Assembly: GCA_043228905.1 (NCBI GenBank)
Contig: JBHGNT010000017.1
Span: 2,294,001-2,358,000 of the forward strand
Direction: 5' to 3'
DNA from: Azolla caroliniana
Taxonomy: Eukaryota; Polypodiophyta
Length of the DNA stretch: 64,000 nt
Shown piece after piece: positions 56,340-64,000 of this stretch. The translations under genes and the position numbers were made by a program. Numbering within the stretch: the first letter of the stretch is position 1; each line of letters starts with the position of its first letter. The notes under the pieces were generated by a model, which ran no database searches, was not told the origin of the DNA, and was given only the letters and a program-made list of their open reading frames with translations.

Positions 56340-57222
56340 AAGTTTTGAACTTATAGTATGCAATGGATTGGATGAATGAATGAATGGCCAAATACAGTGT
56401 TGGATGAGCAACGGGAAGCGAACGAGCTGCTGTTTTCCTGCACAGAAAATGGTGAATTAGTCATGGATTTCCTACGAATCTCTTTGCCCAATAGTGCTCC
56501 ACATATGTCATTATAGAGTAATTTCCCATTTGGTGCACTATTGCTAACAATGGTGCAAAATGTGTCCCATGACATAGGCAAAGTGCATAACAAAAATACA
56601 CTAGTCATTTTCTGAGCATGTAATTGAGACTATAGTGCATCAAAAATCATTCAAATGAGAGGCGACACTATTGCTAAATGGAATGCAACTAAGACGCAAC
56701 TTCCAATTTCACAATCTCACATCAAGTGAGCAAGCATTGATAAATGCAAGTCCTCTCTTTTGTAAACTAGAAACAAATGAGTCCTCTCTGTTTCTAGGTT
56801 TAGAGAAGAAAAAATACCTTTCAAAGGTACATTTCCCCCAAACATGGCTCGAAAAATAGTGGAACAACAAGACCTTACAACAACAAGAGAGTTTGGAGAT
56901 TACCTCTCTTTGATGAGTTCTTGAAAAACAGTAGAGAGGGGGCAAACATAGGAAAACTTGAACGATTCCTACCACATATGAGGTCTCTCACGAAGCCCTT
57001 CGTTTTGATACCACTGTTGGATGAGCAATGAGAAGCGGATGAGCTACTGTTTATCTACACAGAAAATGGTGAACGGAACAGAAAGCAAGAGAGCACAAAG
57101 AAAGACACAAAAGAAAATGTTTTGGCGGGCACGCGAAGAACCCTGATTTTATTATCTTATATACTTAGTGATAAATAGTGAGAATTACCTTTCTGGCCTT
57201 TCTCACTATGTATCATCCAGTA
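56340..57222 (-). mobile_element. Copia remnant: gag fragment and 5' LTR (minus)
   Basis: On the minus strand 57222-57017 looks like an LTR (TGGATGATACATAGTGAG ... CTCATCCAACA) followed by a primer site TGGTATCAAAACG (57014-57002). A gag fragment with LLCTLPMSWDTFCTIVSNS and LLGKEIRRKSM lies at 56608-56440. A second partial copy of the LTR end, TGTTGGATGAGCAACGGGAA, occurs at 56399. The pol genes are absent. Confidence 0.6.
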
Positions 57223-59092
57223 GAAACCACATTTGAAATTCAACTAATCATGGTGATTGGATGAATGTGTGGACATTGTGTAGAAACGACATTTGAATGG
57301 ATGACAAAAGCATGTTATGTAGGATGAACAAAGATATGATGAATGTCATGGTTGCGGTTGCCAGGGCGAAGTGAACAAGAATTTCTAGTCATGTCTATTT
57401 TCTGGGCCACCTATGCCTAGAATATATTAATAATGCACTACTCGAGCAACCATTGGCCAATGTAGTGTAGCAATAGTGAACGACTCCTTCCTACCTGGGG
57501 TTATGGATAGCCACCTGAAAATATCTCATGGTATGAAATTTCCCGTATCCACCACACACAACATGTATGTCCAAATTAGATCATGGGTGTACGGATATGA
57601 CATGTGCAACCCAATACCTCATACCTATCATATCCATAACTATGTTTCTCTATACTCAATAATTCACTAAATGAATTTGAGGAAAGTTCAATAATCTATG
57701 ATCCCTTGTCTATTGAGAGGAGGAATGGTTTCAGAATAGAGGATTCACAATTACTACCTCAATTGATTGATCTTCATGTATTCAAAAGGGCGGCACAAGA
57801 GAAAACCCCCTCTACCACAAATTATAATGTGCATTCTCCTACTTTGGGATATCCAAAGGAAAAGAACCATCGCATCATGTTCTCTGATTGCACCATCCAG
57901 CAGTTCCTCTACAAAATCTAGCCACCATGATTTATTTCGTCGGTGGTTTCGCAGGTATGAGTCCCTTTAACTTCACCCATAGTCGAATGTTAGAAAAAAA
58001 TATCCTTAAGCGCAATTTGCTTCAATACGAAAAAATGTGCCTTCATTGTTGCAACTGAATGGCTCATGTATCAAATCTTTAGTAAATATTGCAACACACC
58101 TAGGAAGGGTTAAGGGTATCCTTGAAATCACAACACAAACAAATGCCCAAGCATGGTTTTGATTCTTTGGACAAATTCACTTGCACATCATGCTTGGAGG
58201 GCACATTCGATCACTTCGTTGCATACGACTCCATTCACATGGAAGGAGGTTGGATAAAAATAATATATAGAACTAATGTTTGTATTGATAGAAGCACCAA
58301 ATGATCAACAACCAATGTAGAACAAAGAGTTTCATGTTTTTGAGGATGCATTTGATGTGGGGATCATAATCATCCTTGTGCAACTCTATGAATGCAATTT
58401 GGTACTGCTAATATATGATTCTAGCTTGATGCTATCCAAAGCACAAGGGAATTAATTAACAACCGATTGAGGCTCGTACATTATTATCTACGATGTGAAC
58501 ACGTTCAAGTACCACTTATTAGGAAATAATGTCACTATTCCACCTTCACTACATCCCATTATTATAAATGGTTGTGTAATCCATGATAATCAACAAATCA
58601 GTGTGGTGGATGCCAATCCTCTACAAATTATTCGGAAGTTCGAGTACCACTTATTAGGAAACAAAGTTATTGTTCCACATTGACCATATCCCATTATTGT
58701 ACATGGTGGACATGTAGTCCATGCTAACCAAGAAATTAGTGTTAGATGTTAATTCTCTAGGAATTTGAGATTGGTAATATGCCACATGGCTCAAATGATG
58801 CATCTAATGTTGGACTATTTGCCTAGGCTACAAATGAAGAGCCATTTCTCAAATGAAGAGATCATCCATATAAGTGCAACAATATTCATAGTCAATCCAA
58901 AGTGTGGATCCTCAAAATGGTGTGCTTTTTACATCATAGAATATATCTAAAGAGCTAACAGAATTGTGGCCAAACATTATGTTAGGGAAAGGACCCCTCA
59001 TAATGCAAGGCAAAGTGGAGTGTGATATCTTATTGTCTAGAGAAACACCCATAACAAGGCAAGTGATAGTGTCAATGATGGGGTGAGATCAT
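57223..59092. repeat. Mostly featureless; tandem duplication at 58497-58760
   Basis: No supported gene. At 58497-58630 and 58632-58760 a unit of about 132 bp is repeated (shared AGTACCACTTATTAGGAAA, CATCCCATTATTRTAMATGG-like and CCATGMTAA blocks). Both units read through in one frame except for a stop at 58681-58683, so it may descend from a repeated coding domain that I do not recognise. Confidence 0.5.
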
Positions 59093-59548
59093 TGTTACGG
59101 GCATGACCATATAATATCCCGTGGTGAGAATTTACTGTAGTATTCTATACACGTGGATAAAGTGTGCGGGTTAAATGAGAGTATAAAGAACGGGAGGATT
59201 ACTTTAAATCATCGGGATTGAGACAACCCATTAGGCCAAGTGTGAACTTGCCTGGGGGCCTTAGGTCTGGCTATAAATATGAGGCCTAGCTACCCTCATT
59301 TCATCATCTTTTGACTACGTCGAGACTCTGACGTTGTGGTGGGTCAACTCTTGTAGCGAGCGTGCCAGCGCCAGGTACGACTCGACGCCACGATGGTGGT
59401 ATGGGACGCCGATCGAGGCTCGGGTCCGTCTCGATCCCTTTGCTCGGGGGTGGTCGGGTGGATCGACACCCTTCTTTCTCTCTCTCCTTTCTTATTTCAT
59501 ATATATTATATCCTTATCATATGTTTACATTAGATCATCACTCTAACA
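59093..59548 (+). repeat. Probable solo LTR
   Basis: It starts TGTTACGGGCATGACC and ends CTCTAACA (TGTTA/TAACA inverted ends), with an imperfect 5-bp duplication ATCAT/ATAAT. It contains GGCTATAAATATGAGG, a TATA box, at about 59270, and a GC-rich downstream half typical of an R-U5 region. No internal domain adjoins it. Confidence 0.5.
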
Positions 59549-60600
59549 ATAATAGAAAGGGTGTGGATGCTCCAACAAACCATAGTTTTACTAGAAACAT
59601 TTTAAAGCCTTAGACATTGACATTTACAAACGGGACTTGCAAACCCTGTCATTATGTAATTTGGAGACACGAACGAGATTCTACCAGTGAGGTTAAGCTC
59701 TCTTCATTGGATCCATTATTTCAACAACCAAGGTGTAACACATGGTAATATTTAGTGATATGGGACACTAATGGTATTTTTTGTTTCTCTTGTCCTTTGC
59801 TCGAGGTGGTCGATATGGTTAAGAACTCCTAATCCATTATTCTCCTTAGACAAAAGGCTCCATGTTTACCTAAAAATGTCAATAAGTGTGTATGTTGCAT
59901 ATGATTGAAGGTTGTATGAATGTCTATGAATAAATAGTTACATGTATGTATGTGTGTATGCATGTATGTGCTTGTGTGTGTATGAACAAATGTGTGTGGT
60001 TGTATGAATGAATGTATGCATGTGTATGATCAAATGAATGTGGGTGTATGAAGTTATGAATGTGTATAAGTATACAAATGCATATAAGTGTATCAGTGAG
60101 TTTGAGTATGATTTAATGAATGGGTATAAACAAGAAACACTTGATGGTTGTCAACAAGTCATTTAATGATGTGTTGTAGCATGGAAGGGTTAGTACATTT
60201 CAGTAGGTTTCGGTAAGGGACACATATTTATTGCATTGTTTAATAATGCCTTTTACGAAAATAAAGCATGACATGCTATGGTAGTGTGGTTGAAACAAGT
60301 CAATAAGGAAGTTTCACACATGCATCTCAACATCCTCGAGCAGATCAAACATGAGCAAATATCTCCATGATTTTGTAATGTATGGTGCATCTACTTTATA
60401 TCTTGGTATTATCATTATTCATTGCTAAATGTGTGGTGATTCATCAACAAAGATAAGGAGTTATGAAAGACAAACCAATGATGTGTGCGATTGACGTTGA
60501 ATCCTACGTACTAGCATAAGGATCAAGTCTCTACGTTTCGTGTGTGAGAGGACGGGAAGGTTATAAGATTTAAAGTAGTTGAGAGAGACATTTATATCTA
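59549..60600. other. No gene; degenerate ATGT microsatellite
   Basis: 59930-60130 is a degraded (TGTATG)n tract. Nothing else is recognisable. Confidence 0.4.
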
Positions 60601-60603
60601 TTT

Positions 60604-60643
60604 ATCCCACATACGGGAGCCTACTTACGCCAAGCCTATAAAT
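60604..60643 (+). promoter_or_regulatory. Plant snRNA promoter: USE and TATA
   Basis: ATCCCACATACG at 60604-60615 matches the plant upstream sequence element (RTCCCACATCG) except near its end. TATAAAT lies at 60637-60643, centred about 30 bp downstream, and about 33 bp before the RNA start. This spacing is close to that of Pol II-transcribed plant U-snRNA genes. Confidence 0.7.
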
Positions 60644-60669
60644 GTGGAAGTAGAAGCAATATACTAATT

Positions 60670-60866
60670 GTACCTTTCTCGGCCTTTTGGCTAAGATCAG
60701 GAGTGTTAACGTTCTTATGAAATTAATATCTGATATGCGGCCTATGAAGCCACATGATATTAACCTAATTTGTTTCATGGAGCAGCCCCTGTTTGAGGCA
60801 GCTTGCCGTCTCTGGGATCTGCATGCGTTGCCTCGTCGTTGCGCTGAAGCTGAGGTTATACAATCA
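60670..60866 (+). ncRNA. U2 snRNA-like gene, divergent
   Basis: The first 30 nt (TACCTTTCTCGGCCTTTTGG, CTAAGATCA) are the conserved U2 5' end. TTAATATCTGATATG and the following stem (CGGCCTATGAAGCCACATGATATTAA) are also U2-like, and CTCTGGGATCTGCATGCGTT resembles stem III-IV sequence. The branch-point recognition stretch, normally GTGTAGTATCTG, reads GAGTGTTAACG, so the invariant GUAGUA is missing. The Sm-site region is AATTTGTTT instead of ATTTTTTG-like. The 3' stem is poorly conserved. A 3'-box-like CAGCAGTAGAAAA follows at 60879. It is either a diverged variant or a pseudogene that kept its promoter. Confidence 0.75.
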
Positions 60867-60899
60867 CCCATAATCTTCCAGCAGTAGAAAAATGTGGTA

Positions 60900-63800
60900 G
60901 AATCTCCATTCTATGGAAATCATTGCCGAGTAGAGTCAAAAAAGTGTAATACAAGAGCGTCAGCTTAGAGTTCAGTCATGCACGGGATATGATGCGGGTG
61001 TGTACTAGCATGCAGAGTGCGCATTCTATATATAAAACGAGTAACTAATTAGGTCCCGGGGATTAGATGATGGTGGACGAATTGAACGGAAGCTAGGGAT
61101 GGGAAAGTAAAAATTACTGAGGGTGGGATCCGATGGATGGTCGTAGGAACAGATTATGCGTATGGTAAGGGGAGGATGGGATATATACAATGGAAAATAC
61201 TGTGTTTGGGTGGGAAGGGCCCATACAGTGTTCTAAGACCAACTGTTGCGATTCACACGGCAAAGTGAAGTATAGATTTCACAGTCAAACGCTCGCATTC
61301 TTTGGTTGGGCTACTAATGGACGGAATCCTTCTCTGAAGGTGTTTAATCTTGCGTTCTTGTTAGGAGTCCTCAGGGTTGCATGTAGAATAATGCCTGTTT
61401 GCATGTAAAGAGAAGAAAGAAGTATTGAGACAAAAGTTTACAAAATATTTTTGAACATGGCTCATATATTATCTACTATTTGTTCCTCTGTAGTTTATCA
61501 TGGCTCACATGGAATAGTCTCAACTTACAAGGCTCAAATTGAAGGTTGTATCGTGGAGACATGTTGGCTTCAAGGTCTTCTTTAGAAATTGAGTCCCTAG
61601 ATAATATACTTAAATGTAAAACCATCTCAATTATGTTCTGCCTCAAATTTCTTGGATAGTTTTTTGCGAAGTTACTAAAGACAGCCCCCTTATTTTTATA
61701 CATCTGAGATGTGATTGCTATATGTACTACCGCAAATCAACTAACTTGAATGCTTGCTACTTATGTTTCCAACTCGTTTAGATTTATTGTATTGAAAAGT
61801 TTCCAAATGGTGTTTTATTGACTACATTGAGCAAATCAATGGTATTATAGACACATATTCCCAACAATGTTTAGAATGTAAGATAATTGACTCTATTTCA
61901 TCGTATGCACTAAGTGACACAATGCCACCCTACACTTCCACTCTATAAAGCAACACTTCAACCACTAACGTTTGATAACATTAATCTCACTTTCCATCGT
62001 TAAATATCACTTTAGTTTCACCTCAATTGTACAATTACTATTCCAACCTTTTTGAAGTCTAGATGTGTAGCTCACATTCCATTGACTTGTCAATGAGACA
62101 TAATATTAAGATATTTGAGTCTTGGCGCCATTTGGATTGGTTCTCCTTAGTATATAAAAGTGGGGTAGTTTCTTGGTTGTATTGCCATCATTTCGGTTGT
62201 TCGCATTGATAGTTAGCTTGATGATTGACATAATGTTCTTGTGCCAACAGTTCTCGTATGTCGCCATCATTTGGGAAAATTGCGATGTGCACTCTATTGA
62301 ATTCATTGTGATATCTTCTTCTTAATAAATAAAATCAATTTGGTTTAGTGTTATCACTTTTTAACGAATTTGCTAAATATTATTTATGACCCATTCCTAT
62401 GATTAACCCTAAGGCAGATCTAATAAATTTGGAAGATGGAAGCCAAATGAGTATAATCTAGACTTGATGTTTAAAGCCAATTGATTGTGCATGTGCGCCA
62501 AACAAGAAATTGTCCGGCATTGTTGATTGTGATGAAGAAACAATCCAAACAAAATCATTGAGGTTAGGAAAAACTTCAAAGTAACAAAAATAAAAATGCA
62601 ACGAATGACTAGCCTTGTGAGACAAACTTAAACATTAGACAAGAAGAGAGCATGATGCTTTATCAAAAGTTTCGCAAACCTAAATCAATTATGGTAATGG
62701 TTGGTGTACAAACATAATTGTTTCTGCAAACGTAGAGGCTATGGATAACGAAAACTCCAAATAATAAATAGGAAGGCATGCCTTATAATACTCTTTTTTG
62801 TAAAATGTGTATATGCAGAAGTCGTAGAGCTTTGGAGTGAAACAAACGCTTGCGGAAAGGTTGGGTTGTATGGTACTATAATTATTGTTGCGCTGCTGGT
62901 ATGAAAAAGGGGGAAAGGTTTTAAGGTCACTGTAGTACAGATAGAGATATATATGTATATATATCCAGTCTTTGAAATCAATCAGCCAAAAGTCTTTCTT
63001 GTGGAAGGACAAATATGAGAATCTCCGGTCTTTGAAAAACCCTTCATTCCGTAAGAAAAATTATGCATTCCAAATTAAACTTGTCTAGGAAGAGGTTACG
63101 AATCACGATGTACGTGCACATGGAAAATCCGGTGTCCCATTTTTATGGAGAAAACTTCACAGCCACACGCTCTCTATTTCTCTGTGGGTCCGCATTAGTG
63201 GCCCATAGCTATGGCCATAGCTGGCGGCCGCCGTGCCCAGAAAACGCAAATAATGCACGACCTGAACAACCGATGGTAGTGTAGGGCTGCTACATAACTC
63301 CTCGTTTGCCTAGCTACTCAAAATTCTCTTTATATGTCCTCTTGGTTGGGGTATATATACCCATGTTTCTCCTTATAAGAATTTGACTGCATGTACAATG
63401 TCGAGGAAGTGATCATGGATCTATGTATCGATGTGCCACATGATGCCTCCTACATATACAATCCATAAGTCTGTACATATCTATATATCTATATATCTAT
63501 ATATCTATATAGATAGATAGATAGATATTTACACATATATATATTCTTTCTCCATGTCCCTATCGCTTCTCTCTTCTGTATATTAATATATCCATGAATC
63601 CTTTACCCCATCTGTTTGTTATTCATATCACATATATCTACTCCTGTTACATCCATGTTTACCTTTGCCGCACCACACGTCCCATCATGTTTCTCTCATT
63701 GCACACCATCTATGATATGTTTCTATACGAAGCACAACAGAAGGAGTCAAAAAGTGAGTGGGGCCTACAAGCTATTATGAACAAATATGAACAGGTTCTA

Positions 63801-64000
63801 GTACCACTTACTAGCGAAGAAAGTCTCTATTGTACAATCTACTATTACTGTATATAATATATGTGTATGATTGTATGTATATATGTGTACATATATATGC
63901 TTTGTGTGTGTGCGCGCTTTTAATTAACTTATGTGTTTAACCCAAAATCCTACATATCAGGGAAACAGACCGCTCACTGAAGAACCTGTGCTCAGTTTAT
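60900..64000. other. AT-rich tail, no supported gene
   Basis: No conserved coding frame was found. 63482-63530 is a palindromic (ATCT)n/(AGAT)n microsatellite. A segment around 63195-63290 (AATAATGCACGACCTGAACAACC) resembles 57405-57470 weakly, suggesting an old shared repeat. Confidence 0.4.

Noticed and set aside
59334-59613. Short GC-rich frames near 59334
   Set aside because: They fall in the downstream half of a probable solo LTR and match no protein family I recognise.
60670-60866. U12 or U4 snRNA instead of U2
   Set aside because: The 5' sequence CTTTCTCGGCCTTTTGGCTAAGATCA is specific to U2; the U12 and U4 starts differ.

Overview
This is nuclear DNA of a land plant, built almost entirely of nested transposable elements. 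The plant evidence is an LRR receptor-like-protein remnant, plant-type Copia, LINE and hAT elements, tRNA-iMet-type primer sites, and a U2 snRNA-like gene with a plant upstream element (TCCCACATA) and a TATA box. The species cannot be named from the sequence. There is a 100-N assembly gap at 49805-49904.

Layout. 1-4609 is the right part of a DNA transposon (copy A). 4887-5233 plus 19974-20164 are two halves of a receptor-like-protein pseudogene, split by a minus-strand Copia element (5234-19973, 5-bp target duplication ACAAC). That Copia is itself split inside its reverse transcriptase by a complete 9,461-bp DNA transposon, copy B (6446-15906, 35-bp terminal inverted repeats, 4-bp target duplication CAAG). 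20165-22525 is AT-rich and microsatellite-rich. 22526-34962 is bounded by about 72-bp inverted repeats and holds a broken hAT transposase (30844-33687), a fold-back MITE, a nearly complete LINE inserted in the MITE (23494-30589, 13-bp target duplication), and a solo-LTR-like element. 34963-39350 is TACA/CA satellite. 39384-41509 is an unrecognised intron-containing gene. 42345-44198 is a 5'-truncated Copia. 44227-56043 is a Copia interrupted by a second solo-LTR-like element and by a younger Copia (48134-53640), which in turn carries an inverted LTR piece next to the gap. 56340-57222 is another Copia remnant, 59093-59548 a probable solo LTR, and 60670-60866 the U2-like gene. The rest shows no clear genes.

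The most unusual content is the transposon family seen as copies A and B. It carries two divergent genes. The rightward gene encodes a 926-residue protein with a DUF7869-like, RNase H-like acidic triad, a candidate transposase; it is open in copy A and has one nonsense codon in copy B. The leftward gene is spliced and encodes a ParB-like domain fused to a beta-class amino DNA methyltransferase, an architecture otherwise familiar from prophages and bacteria. Its first intron contains a tandem array of CpG-bearing palindromes (core CTCGATACGCCGTATCGAG), about 13 in copy B and 5 in copy A. A TATA box pointing toward the methyltransferase gene is conserved in both copies. My working inference is a eukaryotic transposon that carries its own DNA-modification enzyme and possibly the array that enzyme or the transposase recognises. 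Copy B's methyltransferase gene is decayed, so function must be tested on intact relatives.
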